In this document: piece after piece, positions 34,037-41,606 of the stretch
Layout of the letters: each line of letters begins with the position of its first letter
Numbering within the stretch: the first letter of the stretch is position 1
NCBI GenBank assembly: GCA_020850615.1
Contig: JADZEI010000053.1
Span: 1 to 59,074, forward strand
DNA length: 59,074 bases
Direction of reading: 5' to 3'
Source: Dehalococcoidia bacterium
GTDB taxonomy: Bacteria > Chloroflexota > Dehalococcoidia > Tepidiformales > Tepidiformaceae
The notes under the pieces: model-generated
The model's input: only the letters and a program-made list of their open reading frames with translations
Told to the model about the DNA's origin: nothing
Database searches by the model: none
Program-made: the position numbers and the translations under genes

Positions 34037-34286
34037 AGGCGTAGAGGCGTAAAGTGGCGTCCGCCGCGAGGGTGAGGCGTTGGGCAGCAGGCGCATAGTG
34101 GCGTTCCACCGTGTGAGTCCGACGTGGAAGTTGCGCGGCGTGGGCCCTCACCCCCCGACCCCCTCTCCCGCTGCGGCGGGCGAGGGGGAGCAACGTGTCA
34201 GACCGCGAGCGTTCGTCTTTCGCGGCGGACGCCCCACTCTACGCCTTTACGCCTCTACGCCTCAGCTCGCCTCCACGCCTTTACGC
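34037..34286. repeat. Inverted pair of 8-bp tandem tracts around a CCCTCACC repeat
   Basis: AGGCGTAG-AGGCGTAA-AGTGGCGT lies at 34037-34060. Its complement, CTCTACGC-CTTTACGC-CTCTACGC, then CTCCACGC-CTTTACGC, lies at 34237-34286. The flanking CGCGGCGGACGCC is also mirrored. The pair encloses the second CCCTCACC hairpin (34145-34190). The rnhA stop codon and last codons lie within the right tract. Confidence 0.8.
34145..34190. repeat. CCCTCACC-type hairpin repeat
   Basis: It is nearly identical to the copy at 33985-34030 over about 45 bases. It lies between the two 8-bp tandem tracts. Confidence 0.85.
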
Positions 34287-34738
34287 CTGAGTTCGAGGCG
34301 GGCGGCGACGGCGAGCTGGTCGCAGCGTTCGTTTTCGGCGACGCCGGCGTGGCCGGGGACCCAGCGCCAGGTGATCTGGTGGGTGCGGTCGTGTTGGATG
34401 AGCTCCTGCCAGAGGTCCTGGTTGAGGACGGGCTGTTTGGCGGCGGTCTTCCAGCCGTTGCGCTGCCAGGCGGCGAGCCAGCGCTTTTCGAAGGCGTTGC
34501 GGAGGTACTGCGAATCGGTGTGGACGACGACGAGGGAGGGCCGCTTGAGGGCGCGGAGGGCCATGATGGCGCCCATGAGCTCCATGCGGTTGTTGGTGGT
34601 GTTCGGTTCGGCGCCGGAGAGCTCGCGGCGGGCGTTGCCGTGGTTCGGGGCGATGAGGACGGCGCCCCAGCCGCCGAAGCCGGGGTTCGGCGAACAGGCG
34701 CCGTCGCAGTAGATGTGCACGAGTGGCGGATCGGTCAT
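34262..34738 (-). CDS. rnhA: Ribonuclease HI
   Basis: This 158-residue enzyme cleaves the RNA strand of RNA-DNA hybrids. The catalytic residues are D12 (IYCDGACSPNPG), E53 (NNRMELMGAI), D75 (HTDSQYL) and D140, with H130 in VPGHAGVAENERCD. This is a complete RNase HI active site. The length fits the family without additional domains. The start at 34738 gives the canonical MTDPPLVHIYCDG. The last few codons and the stop codon lie within a tract of 8-bp tandem repeats, so its C-terminus (RKGVEAS) is repeat-encoded. Confidence 0.94.
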   Translation of the reverse strand: MTDPPLVHIYCDGACSPNPGFGGWGAVLIAPNHGNARRELSGAEPNTTNNRMELMGAIMALRALKRPSLVVVHTDSQYLRNAFEKRWLAAWQRNGWKTAAKQPVLNQDLWQELIQHDRTHQITWRWVPGHAGVAENERCDQLAVAARLELRRKGVEAS

Positions 34739-34805
34739 GGGTGTCCGGGTGGCCGCGGGCCACGTGTACGACCAGTGTGGGCGAGGGACGGGCGTTGGGC
34801 CAGAG

Positions 34806-34848
34806 GGCACCCCCGACCCCCTCTCCCGCTGCGGCGGCCGAGGGGGAG
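34806..34848. repeat. CCCTCACC-type hairpin repeat
   Basis: Its left arm is slightly shortened (GGCACCCCCGACCCCC), followed by TCTCCCGCTGCGGCGG and a GAGGGGG end. It lies upstream of rnhA. Confidence 0.75.
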
Positions 34849-35001
34849 GTCTGTGCGCGGCAGTCGCGGCGCTGCGTGAGGGCGATCGCGGCGCGGCTGG
34901 TGGCGATGGTGCAGGATGGAGGTGACGCGTGCCGCATTCGCTCGCCGCATCTTTACCATCGGGTAGGGTGCGGGGGAGCGCGGGGCGGCACGATTCGAGG
35001 C

Positions 35002-36684
35002 ATGACGATGACCGCGCCCGCCCGACCACCGACGCCGCCGAGCGGGATTTCGCCGCAGCTGACGCCGCGCCAGCGCGAGGTGCTCGACCTGCTGGCGAAG
35101 CGGCGCACGAACCCGCAAATCGCGGAGGCGCTCGGCATCTCGCTCGACGGGGCGAAATGGCACGTGAGCGAGATCATCGGCGTGCTCGGCGTGGATAGCC
35201 GGGAGGAGGCGGCCGACTGGTGGCGCGAGTACAACGGGCTGCCGTCGCGGTTGCGGCGGTGGGCGGCGGGCATCTTCGCGGGCGGCGCGGGCTGGCGGTG
35301 GGCGGCGACGGGCGGCATCGCCGCGGCGGCGGTCGCGTTCGCGGCGGTGGCATACGCGATCTACGCGAGCCTGGGGGCGGACGAGGAGGCGGCGAGCGGC
35401 GACCTGCCGGCCACGCCGACGGTCGTGACCGAGCAGCCGACCGCGCCGGCCGGGGGCGGCGCGGCAACGCCGACTGTGACGGCGGCGCCGGGCGGGCCGG
35501 TCGTCGGCGGGGTAGCGTCGCAGCCGCTGACGGTGGGCGACCCGGCGGAGCTGCCGCGCGGCATCACGAGCTACTACGCGATCATGGGTTATGCCACCGA
35601 GGGCGACGGCAACAGCCTCCGGCGTGCGTACCGGGATAGCGCGGGGCAGCTGCGGACGCGGGAGCTGTTCGCGCCGCTGCAGCAGTACGGTCGCGTCTAC
35701 GACTGGACGGCCGACTTCGACCGCGGGCTGGTCTATGCGGCGGTCTGCACGCAGGGCTATTGCGGTAACTATGCCACACCCTCGGCGGATGCCCAGGCGC
35801 GGGTCTTCGCTTCGACAGATGGAGGCGTGACCTGGACGGACAGTCCACCGGTTGCCTTCGGGTCGTTCTTCATGGATGTGACACCGCACGGCGTGATCGT
35901 GCGCGAATTCAACGCCGGGACGCAGGAAGTTCGGCACTATCTCTACCCGTCGGGGACGGAGCTCGCGCCGCCGGCGGGCGTCTCGGCGAACATGACGCCG
36001 GAGTACATCGAGGGACTCGGCATGTACTGGAAGACGGAGGATGCGCGGTTCCTCCTTTCGAACGGCGAGGAGGTGATCGCGGCGTTCACCGGCTGGGACG
36101 ACGGGCACCCGAACTACCGCCACATCCTGACCGGCTTCCGGAACGGGGACCTGCTGGTGGTGTGGTCGACGTTCGCGAACAAGCCGTACGACGAGCAGCC
36201 GTTCGACGTGTTCTACGCGGCCGTGGACCGCGCCGGGAACGTGAAGCGCAGCGTGCACTACCCGGGCGATGCGGACATCCGGCTGGACGACGTGCTGACG
36301 GACAGCTTCGTGCTGGGCAACGTGCTGGACCGGAGCGGGACGCGCAGCGTGCTCGGGGAGGACATGGAGGTCGCGCTGATTGACCTCGAGACGGGCGGCG
36401 TGCACCCGATCCTGGAGCTCTCGGCGGGGATGACCGGCGGCAATTCGCACCCGTTCACGATGGGCGCGACGACCGGGAACGTGCTCGAAGTGACGGGCGC
36501 GGGGGACTGCCTGAACGTCCGGGACCAGGCGTCGGCGGGCGGGGCGGTGCTCGACTGCTACGCCGACGGCGTGCTGCTCGTCGACCGGGACGAGCAGCGC
36601 GCGGACGGCGGTGTGACATGGCTGGCGGTGCGCACGCCCGACGGGCGAGCTGGCTGGGCGAGCGCGGAATTCCTTTCGCAGTAG
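35002..36684 (+). CDS. Membrane-anchored protein with LuxR-type HTH and exo-domain
   Basis: This 560-residue protein starts with a LuxR/GerE-like helix-turn-helix (LTPRQREVLDLLAKRRTNPQIAEALGISLDGAKWHVSEI, about residues 17-56). One transmembrane helix follows near 105-125 and a Pro/Thr linker to about 165. An extracellular domain then runs to about 480, with a sialidase-like ASTDGGVTWTDSP. A C-terminal segment (NVRDQAS...GWASAEFLSQ) resembles an SH3b-type domain. A DNA-binding head on a membrane-anchored exterior is an unusual one-component arrangement. ATG 35002 was chosen because the domain begins there. Confidence 0.75.
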   Translation: MTMTAPARPPTPPSGISPQLTPRQREVLDLLAKRRTNPQIAEALGISLDGAKWHVSEIIGVLGVDSREEAADWWREYNGLPSRLRRWAAGIFAGGAGWRWAATGGIAAAAVAFAAVAYAIYASLGADEEAASGDLPATPTVVTEQPTAPAGGGAATPTVTAAPGGPVVGGVASQPLTVGDPAELPRGITSYYAIMGYATEGDGNSLRRAYRDSAGQLRTRELFAPLQQYGRVYDWTADFDRGLVYAAVCTQGYCGNYATPSADAQARVFASTDGGVTWTDSPPVAFGSFFMDVTPHGVIVREFNAGTQEVRHYLYPSGTELAPPAGVSANMTPEYIEGLGMYWKTEDARFLLSNGEEVIAAFTGWDDGHPNYRHILTGFRNGDLLVVWSTFANKPYDEQPFDVFYAAVDRAGNVKRSVHYPGDADIRLDDVLTDSFVLGNVLDRSGTRSVLGEDMEVALIDLETGGVHPILELSAGMTGGNSHPFTMGATTGNVLEVTGAGDCLNVRDQASAGGAVLDCYADGVLLVDRDEQRADGGVTWLAVRTPDGRAGWASAEFLSQ

Positions 36685-36738
36685 CGCGGGCGTGACGCGG
36701 GCCTCGGCAGCCTGCAAGCTGGGAGCGGAGGGAGTGCC

Positions 36739-37257
36739 ATGAGCCAGCTCAGTGAGTATCGCCAGCAAAAGGACGCGTTCTTCAAGGAGAGCGAGTCGTC
36801 GCCGCTGCGGCCGGAGCAGCGGGAGGCGTTCAGGGGGCTGCGGTACTTCGACGAGGCGCCGGAGCTCGCGATCGTGGCGGTGCCGGAGATCCTGGACCCG
36901 GCAGAGCTGGTGGAGATGCAGACGAGCACGGGCGCGACGGCGACGTACCTGCGCTGGGCACGCGCGCCGTTCAGCGTCGATGGCAAGGACGTGGCGCTGA
37001 CGGTGTACAAGAACCCGGGCAGCGGTGACCTGTTCCTCCCGTTCCAGGACGCGGACCGCGGCAGCGAGACGTACGGCGCGGGGCGATACCTGGACGTGTA
37101 CGAACTCTCCGATGGGCGGCTCTACCTGGACTTCAACTACGCGTACAACCCGTACTGCGCGTACAACGACGACTGGTCGTGTCCGCTACCGCCGGGGGAG
37201 AACCGGCTGGATGTGCGGATTCGGGCGGGGGAGAAGACGTACCACGTAGAGGAGTAG
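36739..37257 (+). CDS. DUF1684 domain protein
   Basis: This 172-residue protein matches DUF1684. An N-terminal YRQQKDAFFKESESSPLRPEQREAF is followed by a middle AGRYLDVYELSDGRLYLDFNYAYNPYCAYNDDWSCPLPPGENRLDVRIRAGE. The N-x-A-Y-N-P-x-C-A-Y and W-x-C-P-x-P-P-x-E-N motifs are conserved in the family, whose function is unknown. A GGAGGGAG ribosome binding site precedes ATG 36739. A GTGCTGA tandem tract begins six bases after the stop codon. Confidence 0.9.
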   Translation: MSQLSEYRQQKDAFFKESESSPLRPEQREAFRGLRYFDEAPELAIVAVPEILDPAELVEMQTSTGATATYLRWARAPFSVDGKDVALTVYKNPGSGDLFLPFQDADRGSETYGAGRYLDVYELSDGRLYLDFNYAYNPYCAYNDDWSCPLPPGENRLDVRIRAGEKTYHVEE

Positions 37258-37262
37258 TGGAG

Positions 37263-37383
37263 GTGCTGAGTGCTGAGTGCTGAGGTCGGTGGTACTGGCT
37301 TCGGTGCATATCACGCGCTCGGCGCGGCAGCTGCTTTCGCTGTTCCCCGGAGAGAGCGGCCTCAGCACTGCACACGCAGCACT
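37263..37383. repeat. Inverted pair of GTGCTGA-type heptad tracts
   Basis: Three perfect GTGCTGA units fill 37263-37283. A degenerate complement, TCAGCAC-TGCACAC-GCAGCAC, fills 37362-37382, with 78 bases between. Both are 7-base periodic. The same unit occurs at 21519 and 52217. Confidence 0.8.
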
Positions 37384-37399
37384 AGTTCCCAGACGCAAC

Positions 37400-37425
37400 C
37401 AGGCCCCGGACTTTGCCGGGGCCTG
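37400..37425. terminator. GC-rich hairpin, possible terminator
   Basis: CAGGCCCCGG (37400-37409) pairs with CCGGGGCCTG (37416-37425) over a 6-base loop. It could end the plus-strand DUF1684 transcript or, more likely, the minus-strand candidate RNA that starts near 37760. There is no strong T-run on either side. Confidence 0.5.
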
Positions 37426-37625
37426 TTCACTTGCTGACTCCTGCCGCTGCCAATCGGGCGATTGATCAGCGACCGAGTACCGTTCACCGTCCGTCATCCA
37501 GCACAGCCGCTTCTATGGGAAGCGATTGGAGGCGCCTGCTTCGTGCGGGACTTCATGCCTCCAGCTCGAAGGGACTGCTGGGATGGTTCGTTGGACGGGA
37601 AGCGGGTTCCCGTGCCTGGTTCGCG

Positions 37626-37688
37626 CTAACGCGAACCCTCGCTCTGCACAATGAAAACTCCATAGAAGGCGTGAAGCTTGCTTCGCAT
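37626..37688 (-). CDS. 20-codon small ORF with strong ribosome binding site
   Basis: Within the candidate transcript, ATG at 37688 is preceded by AAGGAAGGAGG with an 8-base spacer, one of the best ribosome binding sites in the window. The frame encodes MRSKLHAFYGVFIVQSEGSR and ends with TAG before a hairpin. It might be a leader peptide, but no gene follows on this strand until 37257, where only the convergent DUF1684 gene lies. The peptide matches nothing I know. Confidence 0.4.
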   Translation of the reverse strand: MRSKLHAFYGVFIVQSEGSR

Positions 37689-37872
37689 GCTCTCGTCCTC
37701 CTTCCTTACGGAAGCGGGCCTGGTGGATACGTTCATTGCATCCGGCCCGTCCCTAGGTACAAGTACAACTTACTCCCGTTGTGGGCGTTGTCAATGCTTC
37801 TATCGGGTTAACTTTCTGCGACTGGAGACCCTCGTCACGGAGCATTCATCGTCCGATGTGCATGGCCGGGAT

Positions 37873-38364
37873 TCAGCTGGCGGCGGGCAACCCGGGGGGC
37901 ACGACCACCTTCGAACCGACGCCGAGGCCGTGCCGTTCGAACCAGCCCTGGTTCACTTCGAGGACCATGTAGTAGGGCTGGGCGGGAGTGAGGATCGTCT
38001 CGTCGAGCGGTGTGCCGCTGCGTATTTCGAGGACGGTGCCATCGGCCGCGAGGTAGGCGATGGAGAGCGGGAGGTAGGTATTCCGCATCCAGAAGCCGCC
38101 GCTGCTCTGGCGCGGGAAGAGGAAGAGCATGCCGGCGTCTTCGGGCATCGCTTCGCGGAACATGAGCCCCTTCTGGCGCTGATCGGTGGTGATGGCGAGC
38201 TCGACGGTGAGAGTCTCGCTGCGCCCGTTGCCTTCGACGCGGACCTCGACGGTGGGGAGCTCGGGGCGCGGGGCGTCCGTGTCGTTGCCCGCACCATCGC
38301 AGGCGAGGAAGGCGACGAACGCGACGAAGGTGACCAGTGCTGTGAGCATGCTGCGCCCAACCAT
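37873..38364 (-). CDS. DUF192 lipoprotein
   Basis: This 163-residue protein has a signal sequence ending in the lipobox AFLAC near residue 22. The DUF192 domain follows: AITTDQRQKGLMFREAMPEDAGMLFLFP, then FWMRNTYLPLSIAYLAADGTV and the terminal QPYYMVLEVNQGWFERHGLGVGSKV. RxxGLMxR...MLFxF...FWMxNTxxPLxIxF is diagnostic. The family is extracytoplasmic with unknown biochemical function. The start at 38364 places the hydrophobic stretch at the N-terminus. Confidence 0.9.
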   Translation of the reverse strand: MVGRSMLTALVTFVAFVAFLACDGAGNDTDAPRPELPTVEVRVEGNGRSETLTVELAITTDQRQKGLMFREAMPEDAGMLFLFPRQSSGGFWMRNTYLPLSIAYLAADGTVLEIRSGTPLDETILTPAQPYYMVLEVNQGWFERHGLGVGSKVVVPPGLPAAS

Positions 38365-38434
38365 ACCCGAAGCTTCGCGGGGGGTGGTGCAACAGGAAAG
38401 CGGGGCGGGTTGCCAGCGGTGGTAGAGTGCCGGG

Positions 38435-38944
38435 ATGGCCGAGGTGGACGTCGACCGAGTGTTGGGGGAGGTCGAGCGAGGGTATGCGCGGCTGTGGGCG
38501 GTGGTGGGGGGCGGGGATGCGGTGCGGCTGGGAGAGCGGCCGGGGGGCGAGTGGTCGGCGATCGACCATGTGCGGCACCTGCTGTTCGCGGAGCAGCTCC
38601 ACCTCGGGCGGTTCGGGCCGGGGCCGGTCGAATGGCACCGGCTGGGGCTGCCGCCCACGGGCATGCAGGCGCAGAAGCGGTTCGCGGCGCTGGACGTCGG
38701 CGCCGAGCCGGGCGTGAGCGAGGTGCTGGAGGCGTGGGCGGCGGTGCACGCGGAGCTGCGGCCGTTCCTGGCACAGGACGACGACCGGGTGCGGGCGAAG
38801 CTCGGCGGGCATCTGCGCCATGTGGGCGCGCACCTGCGGGTCATCGAGCGGCGGTTGCGGGACCCGAAGGCGCGGGGGAGCCGGCGGCGCGAAGGGTCAT
38901 TCGAAGGCGAAGAGCAGCGGGAAAGCGGCCACCACGACGGCTGA
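38435..38944 (+). CDS. DinB-like four-helix protein
   Basis: This 169-residue helical protein has WSAIDHVRHLLFAEQLHL near residues 40-57 and GHLRHVGAHLRVIERRL near 124-140. The spaced histidines and overall length match the DinB/YfiT-like superfamily, a four-helix bundle that often binds a metal and acts in thiol-dependent transferase or unknown roles. Its 3' end overlaps the convergent membrane-protein gene by 48 bases, so the last 16 residues are encoded in the overlap. Confidence 0.72.
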   Translation: MAEVDVDRVLGEVERGYARLWAVVGGGDAVRLGERPGGEWSAIDHVRHLLFAEQLHLGRFGPGPVEWHRLGLPPTGMQAQKRFAALDVGAEPGVSEVLEAWAAVHAELRPFLAQDDDRVRAKLGGHLRHVGAHLRVIERRLRDPKARGSRRREGSFEGEEQRESGHHDG

Positions 38945-40285
38945 CCAGGCACCGTAGACCGGGATGTAGCGCGTCTGCCAGCGTTCGAGGTGGGCGAACG
39001 GGCGGCGGCCGCGGAGGAAGGCGGCGAGTAGCCAGGCGGACCAGGCGAGGTTACCGAGCAGGACGACGTTGAGCCCAAGCCCGGCGGTCCGGTTCGGCGT
39101 GAACCCGAATTCGGTGATGCGGCTGAGGATGGCGGCGAGGGCGAGGATGTCGATCACGAGCGCGCTGACGACGAGGACGAGCTGGACGGCGTCCATGGGC
39201 GTTGGGCGGGCGTCGGCGTCGCGGGCCGAGATCGCGTAGAGCGTGAGGCCGACAACGAGCACGAGGAGCAGGTCGAGGACGATGAGGACGTCGCGCTCGG
39301 GGTCGATGGCGTTGCCCGTGAGGGCCATGCCGATGATGGCGGCCACGAGCATGACGGCGAAGAGTGGCGTGAACACGGCGGTGAGCACCGGGGCCATGTT
39401 CTCGATCACGCTCTGCTTGGCTTCGACCAGCCAGGCGACGACGACGACCGCGCCCACCGCACCGCAGGGGAGCACCCAGGCGGTGATCGCGGTCTCGACG
39501 TCGATGTCGATGGCCTGGAAGATGCCGAGCGTCATGGCGCAGAGGACGCCGCCGCCGAAGGCGATGAGCGTGTAGTAGATGAACCACTCGCCGGTGAAGC
39601 GGACGAAATCCATGCGGGGCGCGTCGGGGCGCCAGGCGCCACCGAGGTAGGCGACGCCGGCGCCAAGCCAGAGGGCGATGGGCAGGTGGATCGCGGCCAG
39701 GATCTCGGTGTCGCCTTCGCGTTCGAAGGGGTAGGCGTTCATGAGCAGCGCCGCGGCGACGAACGGCACGGCCAGGCCCACGAGGACGCGCCGGGGGAGC
39801 TGGCGCTTCCAGGCGAAGAAGCCGACGAGGAACGGTAGCGCGAGCAACGACGCGTTGCGCAGGTAGAAGGATGACTCGAAGTCCGCGTCGGAGCCGTCGG
39901 CGGCGAAGGGGTCGACGCCGAAGAGGGCGGGCGCTTTGAAGGCGAGGGCAGCGGCGACCGCGAAGCAGGCCATGACGGCGAACCCGGCGTACTCCCAGGC
40001 GGGACGCTCGCTGGCGCCGTCGCTGAGGACGAGCTGCTTCCAGAGGCGGCTGGAGCGTTCGCGAGCGAACTCTCGCGAGAGCTCGTTCACGCTGCCGATA
40101 CGCTTGATGGCGACGAGGAAGGACTCGTCGTCGCTCAGGCCGGCGGCACCGAGCCCGGCCATCTCGCTGCGGAGGTGGTCCTCGAGCTCGTCGACATCGA
40201 CGTTATGGATGGTGCGGCGGCGGAGGAGGTAGGAGCGCCACTCCCGGATTTGGGATTCGATGCCGGGTTCCATCGCAACGTCCAT
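38897..40285 (-). CDS. Multi-pass membrane protein with permease-prefix-like N-terminus
   Basis: This 462-residue protein starts with a soluble helical region (REWRSYLLRRRTIHNVDVDELEDHLRSEMAGLGAAGLSDDESFLVAIKRIG). It resembles the domain often placed before permeases in PadR-linked operons. About ten hydrophobic helices follow from residue 95 on. The body may be DUF4153-like, but I am not sure. It lies downstream of a PadR gene with a small membrane protein between, so the set is probably regulated together. The start at 40285 could also be 40273. Confidence 0.7.
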   Translation of the reverse strand: MDVAMEPGIESQIREWRSYLLRRRTIHNVDVDELEDHLRSEMAGLGAAGLSDDESFLVAIKRIGSVNELSREFARERSSRLWKQLVLSDGASERPAWEYAGFAVMACFAVAAALAFKAPALFGVDPFAADGSDADFESSFYLRNASLLALPFLVGFFAWKRQLPRRVLVGLAVPFVAAALLMNAYPFEREGDTEILAAIHLPIALWLGAGVAYLGGAWRPDAPRMDFVRFTGEWFIYYTLIAFGGGVLCAMTLGIFQAIDIDVETAITAWVLPCGAVGAVVVVAWLVEAKQSVIENMAPVLTAVFTPLFAVMLVAAIIGMALTGNAIDPERDVLIVLDLLLVLVVGLTLYAISARDADARPTPMDAVQLVLVVSALVIDILALAAILSRITEFGFTPNRTAGLGLNVVLLGNLAWSAWLLAAFLRGRRPFAHLERWQTRYIPVYGAWSAVVVAAFPLLFAFE

Positions 40286-40322
40286 GTTCGGTGATCCGGT
40301 GGCCGGGTGGGTGTGGGCGATG

Positions 40323-40604
40323 TCAGGAGCCGGCGACGGGTGTGCCGAAGACGCCGACGGCGAGCTCGGCCCAGGCGGCGAAGAAGGCGAGGGCGACGAT
40401 GCCGCCGACGAGGAGGCGGTAGCGGGGCACCCGGGCGACGAGTGCGGCCACGGCGAACAGCGCACCGGCGGCGAGGAGGAGCACGGCCATCGCGGCGAAG
40501 TCGAAGGCGTTCCAGTCGGCGGTGAGCTGGACGACGCCGAGCGGAAGGGCGACGAGGGCGGCGCCGAGGAGGATCGAGGGAAGGTGGGCGGTGCGGTGGG
40601 GCAT
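40323..40604 (-). CDS. Small three-helix membrane protein
   Basis: This 93-residue product is almost entirely hydrophobic, with three segments near residues 10-27, 36-57 and 66-86. No family is recognised. It lies between the PadR regulator and the large membrane protein on the same strand and is probably a member of that operon. Confidence 0.62.
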   Translation of the reverse strand: MPHRTAHLPSILLGAALVALPLGVVQLTADWNAFDFAAMAVLLLAAGALFAVAALVARVPRYRLLVGGIVALAFFAAWAELAVGVFGTPVAGS

Positions 40605-40640
40605 GCGGGTGGTCTCCGTGGTGTGTGGTGGGGGGCGTTT

Positions 40641-40680
40641 GCCCTCACCCCCTGCCCCTCTCCCCTGCGGGGGAGAGGGG
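40641..40680. repeat. CCCTCACC-type hairpin repeat, short-loop form
   Basis: GCCCTCACCCCCTGCCCCTC is followed by TCCCCTGCGGGGGAGAGGGG. The arms are complementary, and the CTGCG loop differs from the GCTGCGGC form at 33985. Confidence 0.85.
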
Positions 40681-40757
40681 GTCGTGTCCCCTGTGGGTGG
40701 TTCTGGTTTGGGCGCCTTCCCCTTCCCCCGGGTTGGGAGCGGGCGGTTTGGGGCGGC

Positions 40758-40800
40758 CCCTCACCAGCTCCCCTCTCCCCTGCGGGGGAGAGGGGAGCTG
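40758..40800. repeat. CCCTCACC-type hairpin repeat, second copy in the gap
   Basis: CCCTCACCAGCTCCCCTC is followed by TCCCCTGCGGGGGAGAGGGG and AGCTG. The AGCTC/GAGCT ends extend the stem. The two copies are about 80 bases apart within the PadR operon. Confidence 0.82.
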
Positions 40801-40816
40801 GTGTATCGCGTCGGGG

Positions 40817-41200
40817 TTATGGGGGGTGTGGTTCGGGGTGGAGAGGTGGGGCGGTGGATTGGAGGGCGCGCCAGGCGTTGTGGAGGGCGCCGGCGACGAC
40901 GTCCCACTGGCGGCGTTGTTCGGCGAGGGCGTCCTGGCCGGCGGGGGTGATGCGGTAGTACTTGCGGCGGCGCCCGCCGGGCGGGGCGTCCCAGTCGGCT
41001 TCGACGTAGCCGAGGCGTTCGAGGCGGTGGAGGAGGGGGTAGAGCATGCCGTCGGTCCAGCCCATCTCCCCGCCGGAGAGCTCGTCGATGCGCTTGAGGA
41101 TGGCGTAGCCGTAGCTCTGGCCCTCGTTGAGGATGGCGAGGACGAGGGGCATGGCAGAGGCGGCGACGAGGTCCTTGCCGATGCGCAGCTCGGTGCTCAT
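40817..41200 (-). CDS. PadR family transcriptional regulator
   Basis: This 127-residue winged-helix protein has LVLAILNEGQSYGYAILKRIDELSGGEMGWTDGMLYPLLHRLERLGYVEADW and GRRRKYYRITPAGQDALAEQ, the defining PadR pattern. PadR proteins bind an operator as dimers and release it on ligand binding, often phenolics or drugs. It starts 4 bases within the preceding small membrane gene and is followed by two membrane-protein genes, the usual setting in which PadR controls its own operon. Confidence 0.92.
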   Translation of the reverse strand: MSTELRIGKDLVAASAMPLVLAILNEGQSYGYAILKRIDELSGGEMGWTDGMLYPLLHRLERLGYVEADWDAPPGGRRRKYYRITPAGQDALAEQRRQWDVVAGALHNAWRALQSTAPPLHPEPHPP

Positions 41201-41400
41201 CGGCGGCCCCGGCGGGCGCTCCTCACGTCGAATGCGATGGCGCCGAGCACGAGGAGGGCGCCGATCCCCTGGAGGCCGGGCGAGTCGTCGGCGCCGCCGG
41301 CCACGATGGCCGCGACGCCGAGCGCGGCGACCAGCACGAGGGCCGCGACGAGCGCGTAGTTCACGCGGGTGCGCTTCGGAAGCCTGCCGCCGCTTTGCAT
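41197..41400 (-). CDS. Small two-helix membrane protein upstream of padR
   Basis: This 67-residue protein (MQSGGRLPKRTRVNYALVAALVLVAALG, then GLQGIGALLVLGAIAFDVRSARRGRR) has two hydrophobic helices with a positively charged start and end. It overlaps the PadR gene by 4 bases, so it is part of the operon. No known family is recognised. The gap upstream to 41606 contains only composite GC-rich repeat pieces. Confidence 0.6.
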   Translation of the reverse strand: MQSGGRLPKRTRVNYALVAALVLVAALGVAAIVAGGADDSPGLQGIGALLVLGAIAFDVRSARRGRR

Positions 41401-41606
41401 AGGGGCACGATACATCGCGGTGCTAGGTATCGGCAAGACACGGCGGGGTAAAGTTCGAACGCGACACGGACACGGCGGACGCGCCGGCGTGCTCCTTGGG
41501 GCGGGCGATGGTGCGCGCTGGCGGGGCGTGGTAGCAGGGGCGCGGCCGAGCGCTCCCTGTTGGTCGCGCCACTGATTACACGCGACCGCTGGCGCGGCCG
41601 GCCGCG

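Larger units (their letters stand above)
37400..37760 (-). ncRNA. Candidate structured RNA or sORF transcript in a low-GC gap
   Basis: The region from 37431 to 37860 is less GC-rich than its surroundings and contains no long gene. On the minus strand a TTGACA (37787-37792) precedes a TAAGTT or TTGTACT -10-like stretch, giving a start near 37760. Downstream lie several hairpins: ACGGGAA/TTCCCGT near 37595-37616, GGTTCGCG/CGCGAACC near 37618-37637 and CGCTTC/GGAAGCG near 37508-37524. The GC hairpin at 37400-37425 would end it. It does not fit tmRNA, RNase P or SRP RNA by their core motifs. It is a prediction only. Confidence 0.4.

Noticed and set aside
37400-37800. tmRNA, RNase P RNA or SRP RNA
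   Set aside because: No ANDNYALAA-like tag, no GAGGAAAGTCCGGGC core and no GGAAGGAAGCAG loop; left as an unassigned candidate RNA.
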